A stretch of DNA of 39,390 nt from an uncultured Lachnospiraceae bacterium (GCA_947625465.1 CANQOK010000019.1:1-39390); one strand, 5' to 3'. Positions 25,299 through 34,504 are shown, counted from the stretch's first letter. Numbers and translations: made by a program. Notes: generated by a model from the letters alone, not told the origin.

Positions 25299-25363
25299 TT
25301 GATTTTACGGTCTAAATAATTTATAATTTTAATGATTAGATTCAGATAGATTCTATGAGATTC
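25299..25363 (+). promoter_or_regulatory. Promoter with three helically phased AGATTC repeats
   Basis: TTGATT (25299-25304) and TATAAT (25322-25327) are spaced 17 nt. Three AGATTC hexamers start at 25338, 25348 and 25358, exactly 10 bp apart, in the initial transcribed region. They lie on one face of the helix and may bind a regulator; they would also be in the mRNA leader. Confidence 0.6.
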
Positions 25364-25385
25364 GAGCCGAAGGAGACTGCATGTG

Positions 25386-25703
25386 ATGAAAAATAAGGAA
25401 GATTTAAAAAATGTAATTTACCAGCTTGTAACCGGAACCAGAAATCTGGCGGAGTATCCCGCGGAAGAAAGCCGCTATGTCGAGAACGCGTTTGCGGAGG
25501 GGGAGCCGTGTGCGGTCAGGTACAAGGAGATCTATGAAACCGGAAACCGGATATGCGAACGCCTGGGGGTGGAAACCGATCCCGATGTGGATACGCTGAT
25601 GGACGATTTTCTGGAGATCATGGAAATCGTTTCCAAAAAAATGTTTGACTATGGGATGCTTTTAAAAGACGAAGCGGGAGAGACTGATTCTATTGACGGC
25701 TAA
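25386..25703 (+). CDS. Hypothetical protein, 105 aa
   Basis: Unrecognised, acidic, helical, soluble. It contains YVENAFAEGEPCAVRYKEIY and a DDFLEIMEIVSKKMFDYG tail. ATG at 25386 (or the adjacent GTG at 25383) follows AGGAG 25371-25375. It has its own strong promoter. The next promoter overlaps its 3' end, so it is probably transcribed separately from, but partly reads into, the phosphorelay operon. Proteins of this size and shape recur in Lachnospiraceae, but I cannot name a family. Confidence 0.75.
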   Translation: MKNKEDLKNVIYQLVTGTRNLAEYPAEESRYVENAFAEGEPCAVRYKEIYETGNRICERLGVETDPDVDTLMDDFLEIMEIVSKKMFDYGMLLKDEAGETDSIDG

Positions 25704-25722
25704 CGGGGGGCTGTGTTATAAT
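25693..25722 (+). promoter_or_regulatory. Promoter of the phosphorelay operon
   Basis: TTGACG (25693-25698) and TATAAT (25717-25722) with 18 nt between. The -35 box sits in the last codons of the preceding gene. The leader (25730-25806) contains a short dyad AGACAC/GTGTCT without a T run. Confidence 0.55.
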
Positions 25723-25806
25723 TTTATTGATTTGTTACAGATATTCCAGACACGCGATTTTCGGGTGTCTTGAATATTTGCATAAAATATAGAAGGAGAC
25801 AGTCGA

Positions 25807-26163
25807 ATGAGTTTGTTGGACGAATTGCAGGAATTGGGTGCGAATGTAGAAGAAGGAAAGGGCAGATTTATGGGGAATGTCTCCCTGTATGAACGGATGC
25901 TGGGGAAATTTCCGGATACGGTGACGCAGAATGAGATCCGCGCGGATTTTGTATATCCGGATTATACCGAAGTGATCACAAAAGCACATACATTAAAGGG
26001 GGTTACCGGGAACCTTTCCCTGACGCCGCTATATACTGCTTATACAGAGGTTGTGAACCTGCTGCGCGGAGGAGAACCTGAGCGCGCGAAAGAAATTTAT
26101 CTGAAGATGCTGCCGACACAGGAAGCAATGATCCGGTGTATCCGGCAGAGCAGTCAGGGATAG
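25807..26163 (+). CDS. Histidine phosphotransfer (Hpt) domain protein
   Basis: A 118-residue stand-alone Hpt protein. The motif AHTLKGVTGNLSL places the phospho-accepting histidine at His61. It would relay phosphate between the hybrid kinase at 27235, which has two receiver domains but no Hpt domain of its own, and the receiver of the neighbouring response regulator. GAAGGAG precedes ATG 25807. The response regulator starts 16 bp after the stop. Confidence 0.88.
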   Translation: MSLLDELQELGANVEEGKGRFMGNVSLYERMLGKFPDTVTQNEIRADFVYPDYTEVITKAHTLKGVTGNLSLTPLYTAYTEVVNLLRGGEPERAKEIYLKMLPTQEAMIRCIRQSSQG

Positions 26164-26179
26164 AAGGCGGGAGATTTTC

Positions 26180-27226
26180 ATGAAGAAAAGAATTTTAATT
26201 GTAGATGATGTGGAACTGAACCGGGTGATCCTGGCGGAGATCTTCAAAGACGTTTATGAGATCATAGAAGCGTGTGACGGAGCGGAAGCGATTGCGGTCA
26301 TCAACGGGAATACGGAGATCGCGGCCGTGCTGCTGGATTTGATCATGCCGAATGTGGACGGACTGGGCGTACTGCGGGATATGAATCAGACCGGGAAGAT
26401 CAAAAATATCCCGGTATTTCTGATCACCGCGGCCAGCAGTGAAGAAATGCTTTTAGAGGGATACAATCTGGGCGCGGTGGATGTCATTACGAAACCGTTT
26501 CTGCCGCATTTCCTGCGCTGCCGGATCACCAGTGTAGTCGAATTATATGAACATCGGAACAATCTGGAAAGTCTGGTCGCGCAGCAGTTAGAGAAGATTG
26601 AGAGAATGAACCAGTCGATGGTGGAGACATTAGCTACCATTATTGAGTTTCGGGACTGTGAGTCCGGAGAACATGTGAAGCGGATCCGCGGCCTGACGGA
26701 AAAGCTGATGGTCGAAGCAGGCAGGCTGTATCCGGAATACTATATGCCGCCGGAAGAGATCGAGAAGATCGGAATTGCTTCCGTACTGCATGATGTCGGA
26801 AAGATCGCGATTCCCGATATGATCTTAAATAAGCCGGGACGTCTGACCGCAGAGGAATTTGCGGTTATGAAAGAGCATACGACCAGAGGCTGCGAGATGC
26901 TGGAACAGATTCCGGCGGATGTGATGGACGAAGGCGTTTACCGGTACAGTTACGATATCTGCCGGCACCATCATGAGCGGTGGGACGGAAAAGGATATCC
27001 GGACGGGCTCAAAGGAGACGAGATTGCCATCTGGGCACAGGCGGTTTCCGTTGCGGATGTGTATGACGCCCTGACATCGGAACGAGTCTATAAGAAAGCT
27101 TATGAGCCCAAGAAGGCGGTATCCATGATACATAACGGAGAATGCGGAACTTTTAATCCCAGGCTGCTGCATATTTTTGATGTGGTAATGGGCCGGGATG
27201 ATGCAGAAAAACAGGACGGAGAATAA
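26180..27226 (+). CDS. Response regulator with HD-GYP phosphodiesterase output
   Basis: A 348-residue two-domain protein. The receiver (1-120) has the acidic pair Asp9-Asp10, phospho-acceptor Asp53 (LLDLIMPNVDG) and TKPF lysine. The HD-GYP domain (~150-340) has His204-Asp205 in LHDVGKIAIPDM and a proper GYP triad at 272-274 (KGYPDGLKGDEI), so c-di-GMP hydrolysis is expected. Output is thus a second-messenger change rather than DNA binding. It lies between the Hpt gene and the kinase gene (8 bp gap). Confidence 0.93.
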   Translation: MKKRILIVDDVELNRVILAEIFKDVYEIIEACDGAEAIAVINGNTEIAAVLLDLIMPNVDGLGVLRDMNQTGKIKNIPVFLITAASSEEMLLEGYNLGAVDVITKPFLPHFLRCRITSVVELYEHRNNLESLVAQQLEKIERMNQSMVETLATIIEFRDCESGEHVKRIRGLTEKLMVEAGRLYPEYYMPPEEIEKIGIASVLHDVGKIAIPDMILNKPGRLTAEEFAVMKEHTTRGCEMLEQIPADVMDEGVYRYSYDICRHHHERWDGKGYPDGLKGDEIAIWAQAVSVADVYDALTSERVYKKAYEPKKAVSMIHNGECGTFNPRLLHIFDVVMGRDDAEKQDGE

Positions 27227-27234
27227 GATCGTAC

Positions 27235-29799
27235 ATGGAATGGAAGGTTAAAAAATTTCTGATCGTCAGTCTGATCGCAGAATTTGTGATCAGTATCTGT
27301 ATTTTTTACGGCGTGACGGTATATCTGGGCAATAAAACAGAGGAGTCGGTCTCTGAGGTTACGGAAATCTATATGTCTGAGATCAATCAGCAGCTGCAGC
27401 AGAAATTTACGTCGATCATGGAGCTGCGGCTGGAACAGATGGGTGTGATCATCGGCCTGATTCCTCCGGAAGAAAATAAAGATACCGAAACTGTCATGAA
27501 GCGGCTGGAGCAGAGCGCCAGCATCCGGGGGTTTGTCTCTATGGGCTTTTATACCGGAAACCAGCAGATCGAGACATTTTACGGAGATCCGATCAGGATC
27601 GCAGGGGCTGACAATGTCTATGAATCCCTGGAAGAAGGCGGGAATATCATCGCCGAGGGGCAGACGGATGACGGTGAAAAGATACTGATCTTCGGAAGAC
27701 CGGCGGCCTACCAGCTGCAGAACGGTGAAAAAAGCGTAGCGCTGGTTGCCTCTATTTCCATGGATATGCTGGAGGAGAGCATGTATTTGGATGAGGGCAA
27801 TTCTCTGGCGTTTTCCCATATCATAGATCAGAACGGAAATTTTATCATCCGAAATAAGGACGCAGCACATAACAGCAGTTTTTTTGAACGCATCGAACAT
27901 GATTATGAGCCGGTTGACGGAAAAGAACCGGAGGACTATATTCGAGAACTGCACGAGGCGATCGAGACCGGAGCGGATTACTGTACGCTGATACAGGTAA
28001 ACGGGGAACGCCGCCATATCTTCTGCGCGCCGATTGCTCAGAATTCCGACTGGTATCTGATCTCGGTTATGCCGAACGGCGTATTGGAGGATGCGGTTAC
28101 CGGTCTGGAAACGGTACGAATCCTTGCGATGTTTTTCTGCTCCTTTACGATCCTGTTAACCATGCTGATCGTATTTCTGCTGTATCTGCGGAAATCGCAG
28201 AAACAGGTGCATGAATTGAATCAGGCCAGGGCGGAAGCCATTCATGCCAATCAGGCGAAGAGTGAATTTTTATCCAGTATGAGCCATGATATCCGTACGC
28301 CGATGAACGCGATCGTGGGTATGACGGAGATCGCGCTGAAAAACCTGGATGACAAAGAACGGACGGAGGACTGCCTGAAAAAGGTGCGGCTGTCCAGTAA
28401 GCATCTGCTGGGGCTGATCAACGACGTGCTGGATATGTCCAAGATCGAAAGCGGCAAGATGACGTTAAACATCGCACCGATGTCGCTGCGGGAAACCATG
28501 GACGATATTGTCAATATCATGCAGCCGCAGGTGAAGGACCGAAACCAGTTCTTTGACATATTTATTGAAAAGATTATTGCGGAAAATGTAGACTGCGACA
28601 GTGTCCGCCTGAATCAGATCCTGTTGAATATCCTGTCTAATTCGGTTAAATTTACGCCGGAAAAGGGACAGATCAGCGTACATCTCTATCAGGAGGAATC
28701 TCCGCACGGTGATGATTTTGTGCGGACGCATTTCCGGATCACCGATACGGGAATCGGAATGTCAAAAGAATTTCAGCAGCATATCTGGGACACCTTCGCC
28801 AGAGAAGATACGGAACAGGTACAGAACATCACCGGTACCGGTCTGGGCATGGCGATCACAAAATGTATTGTAGATCTGTTAAACGGGACGATCACGGTAG
28901 AAAGCGAGCCGGGAAAGGGAACGGAGTTCCATGTGATCCTGGATCTGGAAAAAGCGGACGGAACGGAAGAAGAAATGCATTTGCCGGATTGGAATATTCT
29001 GGTAGTAGATGACAATGATCAGCTGTGCCGCAGCGCGGTATCCAATCTGGAAGAACTGGGCACGCATGCGGAATGGATCCTGGACGGCCGGGAAGCGGTT
29101 AAGCTGATCGAGAAGCGCCATCAGGAACATAACGACTATCACTTTGTTCTGATCGACTGGAAGATGCCGCATATGGACGGCCTGCAGACGATCCGGGAGG
29201 TGCGCCGCACCGTCGGAGCGGATGTACCGATCTTTTTGATCTCCGCTTATGACTGGAGCGATATCGAAGAAGAAGCGCTTGCCGCAAATGTAGAAGGGTT
29301 TATTCCGAAACCGCTGTTTAAATCGACTTTGTACGCGTGTCTGAGCCAGTATATGGGAGAAGGAACCCGCGTGGAAAAGCAGGTGTCGGAAGCGGAGGAA
29401 GCGGTTGATTTCACCGGCAGACGGATCCTGCTGGCGGAGGATATCGAGATTAACTGGGAGATCGCCAATGAGATTCTGTCCTCTGTAGGTCTGGTGTTAG
29501 AGTGGGCGCAGAACGGTAAGATCTGCGTAGAGATGTTTGAACAGTCTGAACCGGGCTATTATGACGCTGTGCTGATGGATATCCGGATGCCGGTCATGAG
29601 CGGTTATGACGCGGCAAGAGAGATTCGGAAGCTGGACCGTCCGGATCGGGATCTGCCGATCATCGCTATGACTGCCGACGCGTTTTCCGGTGATGTACAG
29701 CGATGCCTGGATGCCGGCATGAACGCGCATGTGGCGAAACCGATCGATGTAAAAGAGCTGATGCAGGTTTTACAGAAATATTTAAATGAGAAGATATAA
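27235..29799 (+). CDS. Membrane hybrid histidine kinase with two receiver domains
   Basis: An 854-residue sensor. TM1 is at ~8-30, an extracytoplasmic sensor (Cache-like, ~31-295) comes next, and TM2 is at ~296-320. HisKA follows with the phospho-histidine His351 in SSMSHDIRTPMNAIVGM, then HATPase (NILSNSVKFTPEKG, DTGIGM, GTGLGMAI). Two receivers complete it, with Asp641 (LIDWKMPHMDG) and Asp782 (LMDIRMPVMSG). The Hpt step is supplied by the gene at 25807. Signal unknown. It starts 8 bp after the HD-GYP gene and ends the operon at a strong terminator. Confidence 0.93.
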   Translation: MEWKVKKFLIVSLIAEFVISICIFYGVTVYLGNKTEESVSEVTEIYMSEINQQLQQKFTSIMELRLEQMGVIIGLIPPEENKDTETVMKRLEQSASIRGFVSMGFYTGNQQIETFYGDPIRIAGADNVYESLEEGGNIIAEGQTDDGEKILIFGRPAAYQLQNGEKSVALVASISMDMLEESMYLDEGNSLAFSHIIDQNGNFIIRNKDAAHNSSFFERIEHDYEPVDGKEPEDYIRELHEAIETGADYCTLIQVNGERRHIFCAPIAQNSDWYLISVMPNGVLEDAVTGLETVRILAMFFCSFTILLTMLIVFLLYLRKSQKQVHELNQARAEAIHANQAKSEFLSSMSHDIRTPMNAIVGMTEIALKNLDDKERTEDCLKKVRLSSKHLLGLINDVLDMSKIESGKMTLNIAPMSLRETMDDIVNIMQPQVKDRNQFFDIFIEKIIAENVDCDSVRLNQILLNILSNSVKFTPEKGQISVHLYQEESPHGDDFVRTHFRITDTGIGMSKEFQQHIWDTFAREDTEQVQNITGTGLGMAITKCIVDLLNGTITVESEPGKGTEFHVILDLEKADGTEEEMHLPDWNILVVDDNDQLCRSAVSNLEELGTHAEWILDGREAVKLIEKRHQEHNDYHFVLIDWKMPHMDGLQTIREVRRTVGADVPIFLISAYDWSDIEEEALAANVEGFIPKPLFKSTLYACLSQYMGEGTRVEKQVSEAEEAVDFTGRRILLAEDIEINWEIANEILSSVGLVLEWAQNGKICVEMFEQSEPGYYDAVLMDIRMPVMSGYDAAREIRKLDRPDRDLPIIAMTADAFSGDVQRCLDAGMNAHVAKPIDVKELMQVLQKYLNEKI

Positions 29800-29802
29800 A
29801 GA

Positions 29803-29848
29803 GATTGCTGCAGATTTTTGACCGGATCTGCAGCAGTCTTATTTTTAC
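29803..29848 (+). terminator. Terminator of the phosphorelay operon
   Basis: GATTGCTGCAGAT (29803-29815) pairs with ATCTGCAGCAGTC (29826-29838), one G-U pair, 10-nt loop, followed by TTATTTTTA. Confidence 0.85.
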
Positions 29849-29890
29849 CCGTCAGGGAATATGGAATACAATAATCAGGAGGAAACAATC

Positions 29891-31528
29891 ATGCAGACCA
29901 GACAGGAATTTGCCGATAAAATGCTGGAGATTCTGGAACCGTTAAAGCCTTTTTACAGTCAGAAAAAGGCATTGCTGAAGCTGGGAGATACCAGCGCCCA
30001 TTATCCGGATCATACCGCCTGGGTAGAGGGTTTTGCGAGACCGCTGTGGGCGATCGCTCCGTTTTTGGGCGGCGGCAGCAGAAATGCAGAATGGGAAGAA
30101 ATATACAGACGCGGACTGGCGGCTGGAACAGATCCGCAGTCGGAAGAATACTGGGGAGACTGCCGGCCGTATGATCAGATGCTGGTGGAAATGGCGTCGA
30201 TCGCGTTTACGATCTTGCTCGCAAAGGAACCGATCCTTGACAAAATGACGGAGCGGGAACGGCAGAATCTGTACCGCTGGCTGTCGCAGATCAATACAAA
30301 TCCATGCTATGACTGCAACTGGCGTTTTTTCCACATTTTAGTGAATGTCGCTTTGAAACAGGCAGGACAGGAATATGACCGAAGCGGTATGGAAGCGGGA
30401 CTTCAGTTCATTGAATCCTGTTATGTGGGAGACGGCTGGTACCTGGACGGCCCGGACGGCTATGCGGATTACTATGTGCCCTGGGCGATGCATTTCTATG
30501 GAATCGTCTACGCTATGTTTATGCGGGATACGGATCCCGAACGGTGCAGCCGCTTCCTGGAACGGGCCATGCAGTTTGGAAAGGAGTTCGTCTATTGGTT
30601 TTCACCGGACGGAAGCGCGGTGCCATACGGACGTTCTCTGACCTACCGGTTTGCGCAGGCTGCATTTTATTCCGCCTGCGTGATGGCGGGGATTGAACCG
30701 CTGCCGCCTGGCGTGATGAAGGGGATCATTGTGCGCAACCTGGAATACTGGCTGCGGCAGCCTGTTTTTGATCACGCGGGCGTATTGACGATCGGCTACT
30801 GCTATCCGAATCTGCAGATGGCGGAAAGCTATAACGCGCCGGGATCGCCCTATTGGTGCATGAAGCTGTTTGCCTGTCTGGCAAGACCTGAAAACGATTT
30901 GTTCTGGCAGGCGGAGGCGCTGCCGCTGCCGCCGCTGGAACCGCAGAAATACCTGCCGCATGCCCGCCGGATCATACAGCGGATGCCGGATGGAAATGTC
31001 GTTATGCTGCCGGCCGGAAATCTTCTGTATCATATTCATACACATACCGAGGAAAAATATTCAAAGTTTGCCTATTCTTCCAAATATGGATTCAGCGTGA
31101 TGCGCTCTGCCGTCAATTTCGCGGAAGCCGCGCCGGACAGTGTGCTGTCCTTTGAAGTGGACGGACATATTTTTGTAAGAAACCATGTGGAGCAGTGGAG
31201 CGGCAGTGAAACATCGATAAAGTCGGTCTGGTCGCCGTTTCTGGGAATCCGGGTGCAGACCGAGGTAATACCGGAGCCTTGGGGACACCGGCGGATCCAT
31301 GTGGTGGAAAGCGATTATGACTGCGTGGCGTATGACGCCGGATTCGCGCTGCCCCTGGACGCAAAAGAGACGGGGTGGGTGAAACGGATTCAGGGTACGG
31401 GCGAGGAAATGCTTCTGCCTGTGGATCCGAATACGAACCTGATCCGGAGCAAGACCAAAATCCCTGCGGTAAAATATACGATTCACAAAGGAAAAAATGT
31501 ATTGGAGACAGCGTTTCGATATGATTGA
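29891..31528 (+). CDS. DUF2264 protein (GH154-like glycoside hydrolase fold)
   Basis: A 545-residue soluble protein with the DUF2264 hallmarks: an (alpha/alpha)-barrel type N-terminal half (WVEGFARPLWAIAPFLGGG, then NWRFFHILVNVALKQAG, DGWYLDGPDGYADYYVPWAM) and a beta-rich C-terminal half. To my knowledge DUF2264 proteins overlap CAZy family GH154, where glucuronidase activity has been reported; activity here is inferred. There is no signal peptide, so imported oligosaccharides would be the substrate. ATG 29891 follows AGGAGG (29877-29882); an upstream in-frame ATG at 29861 precedes that site. It overlaps the heparinase-like gene. Confidence 0.85.
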   Translation: MQTRQEFADKMLEILEPLKPFYSQKKALLKLGDTSAHYPDHTAWVEGFARPLWAIAPFLGGGSRNAEWEEIYRRGLAAGTDPQSEEYWGDCRPYDQMLVEMASIAFTILLAKEPILDKMTERERQNLYRWLSQINTNPCYDCNWRFFHILVNVALKQAGQEYDRSGMEAGLQFIESCYVGDGWYLDGPDGYADYYVPWAMHFYGIVYAMFMRDTDPERCSRFLERAMQFGKEFVYWFSPDGSAVPYGRSLTYRFAQAAFYSACVMAGIEPLPPGVMKGIIVRNLEYWLRQPVFDHAGVLTIGYCYPNLQMAESYNAPGSPYWCMKLFACLARPENDLFWQAEALPLPPLEPQKYLPHARRIIQRMPDGNVVMLPAGNLLYHIHTHTEEKYSKFAYSSKYGFSVMRSAVNFAEAAPDSVLSFEVDGHIFVRNHVEQWSGSETSIKSVWSPFLGIRVQTEVIPEPWGHRRIHVVESDYDCVAYDAGFALPLDAKETGWVKRIQGTGEEMLLPVDPNTNLIRSKTKIPAVKYTIHKGKNVLETAFRYD

Positions 31529-33290
31529 GCAGTTAAAAAAATTTCTGGCGGACCGGGAAGCACAATTGGAACAGGCCGGTGAACTGCTTGCGGCGGAGCC
31601 GATCCCGGAGCTGACGGAAGAATTGTTTTCTCTGTTTGAAAAAACAGGAAACCGGCTGCAGTATGAAGCGGTATATTTTAAGCGGAGAAAATATCTGTCC
31701 GTATTTGCGCTGTTGAGTATGCGTTACGGCAGAAAGCAGGATTTCAGACAACTGGAAGCGGTCATTACGGAAATCTGCAAAGAAACGTGCTGGGCCCTGC
31801 CCGCGCATGTAGGAGACCGGAGCAATCCGGATTGGAAGATCACGGTCGATCTGTTCGCGGCGGAGACGGCGTTCGCGCTGGCGGAGATCATCGGGCGGCT
31901 TGCCGGAAAGCTGTCGCCCTCTGTTTGCGAACGGGCAAAGCAGGAAGTGTTCCGGCGGGTTCTGACGCCGTATATCAATTCAGATCCGCCTTACGCATGG
32001 TGGGAAACCAGTGAAATGAACTGGAACGCGGTGTGCTGCGGCTCAATCGGCGGCGCGGCCCTCTGGTTCATGCGGGAGCCGGAACTGAAACCGCTCCTGC
32101 TTCGGGTATGCGGGAGCCTGTCGCATTATTTGGACGGCTTTTGCGAAGACGGCGTCTGCCTGGAAGGGCTCGGCTATTATACCTATGGCATGAGCTTCTA
32201 CACGGCGTTTGCAGATCTGCTGACGATATACGCCCAAAAACAGGCGGATCCGGAACTGCAGCAGAGTGCGAACGCGCTGCTTGCTGCTCCGAAAATGGAA
32301 CAGATCGCGCTGTTTATGCAAAAATGTTTTGTGGCGGGCGGTCGGACACTCAGTTTTTCAGACGGCAGCAGTCAGGATACATTCCGGATGGGGCTGGCCG
32401 CTTATCTGGCGATGCGGTATCCGGCAGTCCAGTTTCCGGATTTTTCCATGGCGGCAGATCTGGAGTCGGATCCCTGTTACCGGTATCTGATCCTGTCAAG
32501 AGATTTCTTTTTTACCGAAGCATATCTGGCGCAGCTTTCCCATACCGTTTCGGAAAACGGAGCAGAAGAAGAAATAGAAACACAAAAAATACATGGCACT
32601 CAGGTTGTGCTGCCCAAAGCCCAGTGGTCTGTCTGTACCTCCGCCGGCGGCAGCGTTCTGGCAGTAAAGAGCGGCCATAACGGAGAACCGCACAATCACA
32701 ACGACACAGGCAGCTTCCTCTGGCTGGCGGACGGGCAGGAACTGCTGACGGATTTGGGCGCCGGAGAATATACCAAAGATTATTTCGGAGAGAATCGATA
32801 TACGATTCTGTGCTGCCGTTCCAAAGGACATAATGTTCCGCTGATTGACGGCAAAGAGCAGAAAGCAGGAGCGTCTTACGGAGCCTCCTTCTTTGAAACA
32901 GACGGACGGGGTACGGTCAGAGTAGAATTCGCCGATGCCTATGGGCTGGAAGCGGAAGGAAAAATCCTGCGCACGGTTTCTTTTGACCTGGAAACGGGGG
33001 AGTGGCAGGTATGGGATGAATTTACGCTGCCGCAGACTGCGGCGGTTACGGAAAATCTGATCAGCAGATATCCCTGCACGGCAGAACCGGACGGATTTAC
33101 CATTCACGCGCCGCGGGGAGACTATCGGATCCGCTGTGAAGCCGGTACGCATTTCCGAGTAGAACCGGATCTGCACCGGGATCATGCGGGAACTTCGCTG
33201 CCGGTCTGGCGGATGCAGTGGGAGGTCCTCGGATTTCATCAGATTTTTACATGGAAACAGTTGGATTTTTCTGCAGGCATGGTAAAATAA
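31497..33290 (+). CDS. Heparinase II/III-like family protein
   Basis: A 597-residue protein with a helical N-terminal toroid (SDPPYAWWETSEMNWNAVCC, GFCEDGVCLEGLGYYTYG) and a C-terminal beta-sandwich opening with HNGEPHNHNDTGSFLWLADG, the conserved histidine-rich heparinase II/III motif. Family members are lyases acting on uronic-acid polysaccharides. There is no signal peptide, so it would act on imported uronate oligosaccharides together with the DUF2264 enzyme. Two starts compete: ATG 31497 with AAAGGA 4 nt away, and ATG 31521 with TTGGAG 13 nt away. Both overlap the DUF2264 end, indicating translational coupling. Confidence 0.87.
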   Translation: MYWRQRFDMIEQLKKFLADREAQLEQAGELLAAEPIPELTEELFSLFEKTGNRLQYEAVYFKRRKYLSVFALLSMRYGRKQDFRQLEAVITEICKETCWALPAHVGDRSNPDWKITVDLFAAETAFALAEIIGRLAGKLSPSVCERAKQEVFRRVLTPYINSDPPYAWWETSEMNWNAVCCGSIGGAALWFMREPELKPLLLRVCGSLSHYLDGFCEDGVCLEGLGYYTYGMSFYTAFADLLTIYAQKQADPELQQSANALLAAPKMEQIALFMQKCFVAGGRTLSFSDGSSQDTFRMGLAAYLAMRYPAVQFPDFSMAADLESDPCYRYLILSRDFFFTEAYLAQLSHTVSENGAEEEIETQKIHGTQVVLPKAQWSVCTSAGGSVLAVKSGHNGEPHNHNDTGSFLWLADGQELLTDLGAGEYTKDYFGENRYTILCCRSKGHNVPLIDGKEQKAGASYGASFFETDGRGTVRVEFADAYGLEAEGKILRTVSFDLETGEWQVWDEFTLPQTAAVTENLISRYPCTAEPDGFTIHAPRGDYRIRCEAGTHFRVEPDLHRDHAGTSLPVWRMQWEVLGFHQIFTWKQLDFSAGMVK

Positions 33291-33314
33291 ATAAAAAATA
33301 AATGGAGGTAAATG

Positions 33315-34415
33315 ATGAAGAATTTTGGATTTGGCTGTATGCGGCTTCCGATGACGGAACAGAATGAAGTGGATTATACGGAATTTTCCAAAATGATCGA
33401 TGTATTTCTGGAGGCCGGATTTACGTATTTTGATACGGCGCATCCGTATCTGGAAGAAAAGAGTGAGATCGCCATTCGGGAGTGTCTGGTAAAGCGGTAT
33501 CCGCGCGACCGGTACATATTGACCAACAAACTGACCTCCCCGTATTTTGAAACGGAAGCGGAGATTGAGCCGTTGTTTGAACGGCAGCTCGCTGCCTGCG
33601 GCGTGGAATACTTTGACTATTATCTGATGCATGCGCAGAACAAACGGCAGAATGAGAAATACACCCAATGTCATGCCTATGAGGTGGCAGGCCGCCTGAA
33701 GGCGCAGGGAAAGATCCGGCATATCGGAATTTCGTTCCATGACCGGGCCAATGTTCTGGACGATATCTTAACCCAGCATCCGGAGATCGAGGTGGTGCAG
33801 ATCCAGTTTAATTATACCGATTACGAGGATCTGATCGTACAGAGCCGTCTGTGCTACGAGGTATGCAGGAAGCATGACAAGCCGGTGATCGTGATGGAAC
33901 CGGTAAAGGGCGGGACGCTGCTTCGTCTGCCGGAGCGGGCCAAAGCCGTATTTGACAGACTGGGAGGCGGAAGCTACGCCAGTTACGCGATCCGGTTTGC
34001 TGCCAGTTTTGAAGGCGTATTCATGGTACTGTCCGGTATGAGCAGTCTGGAACAGATGCTTGACAATATCAGTTATATGAAAGAGTTTCAGCCGCTTTCG
34101 AAGGAAGAATTCGCCGCGATCGACGAGGTGCGGGAGATCTTCCGCAGCCAGGGACTGATCCCCTGTACAGCATGCCGGTACTGCGTGGACGGCTGCCCGA
34201 AAAAGATTGACATTCCGGCGCTGTTTAGCTGCATGAACGCATGGAAGGTGTACAGCGCGCCCAACAGCCCGCGCCGTTATCTGCGGATTACAGAGGGAAA
34301 AGGGAAGGCGTCGGACTGCGTCAAGTGCGGCAGATGCGAGCAGATCTGTCCGCAGACCCTGCAGATCCGAAGCCTGCTTGAGAAGGTAGCAGGCGAATTT
34401 GAATCGAATGCGTAA
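33315..34415 (+). CDS. Aldo/keto reductase with two C-terminal 4Fe-4S motifs
   Basis: A 366-residue aldo/keto reductase. The catalytic set is visible: FDTAHPY (Asp, Tyr), TNKLTS (Lys) and YLMHAQ (His). The C-terminus carries CTACRYCVDGCP and CVKCGRCEQICP, two 4Fe-4S binding motifs, so electrons probably come from or go to ferredoxin-like carriers rather than only NAD(P)H. This ferredoxin-type AKR is common in anaerobic Firmicutes. ATG 33315 is 6 nt from GGAGG (33304-33308); ATG 33312 is only 3 nt away. It is 24 bp after the heparinase-like gene and probably in the same operon, perhaps reducing the released sugar. Confidence 0.9.
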   Translation: MKNFGFGCMRLPMTEQNEVDYTEFSKMIDVFLEAGFTYFDTAHPYLEEKSEIAIRECLVKRYPRDRYILTNKLTSPYFETEAEIEPLFERQLAACGVEYFDYYLMHAQNKRQNEKYTQCHAYEVAGRLKAQGKIRHIGISFHDRANVLDDILTQHPEIEVVQIQFNYTDYEDLIVQSRLCYEVCRKHDKPVIVMEPVKGGTLLRLPERAKAVFDRLGGGSYASYAIRFAASFEGVFMVLSGMSSLEQMLDNISYMKEFQPLSKEEFAAIDEVREIFRSQGLIPCTACRYCVDGCPKKIDIPALFSCMNAWKVYSAPNSPRRYLRITEGKGKASDCVKCGRCEQICPQTLQIRSLLEKVAGEFESNA

Positions 34416-34420
34416 GAAAA

Positions 34421-34479
34421 TGTGAAATACGGATGGTAAAATCAGCAAATTTGTGGTACACTGATTTCACATGATTTCA
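34421..34479 (+). promoter_or_regulatory. Possible control region of the flavodiiron gene
   Basis: The 89-bp gap holds an inverted pair TGTGAAAT (34421-34428) and ATTTCACA (34464-34471), and two TGATTTCA direct repeats (34462 and 34472) exactly 10 bp apart. I see no convincing -35/-10 pair. The arrangement suggests regulator sites but is only suggestive. Confidence 0.3.
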
Positions 34480-34504
34480 TTTATATGGTAAAGGAGATAG
34501 ACAG

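Noticed and set aside
27100-28017. 305-codon open frame on the reverse strand
   Set aside because: Antisense to the HD-GYP and histidine kinase genes; no start site or family resemblance.
29844-29872. Promoter TTTACC-N17-TACAAT before the DUF2264 gene
   Set aside because: Transcription would begin inside the AGGAGG ribosome site (29877-29882).
32496-33740. 414-codon open frame on the reverse strand
   Set aside because: It lies antisense to the heparinase-like and aldo/keto reductase genes, which have clear motifs and ribosome sites; the reverse frame is Arg/Phe-rich and matches nothing.
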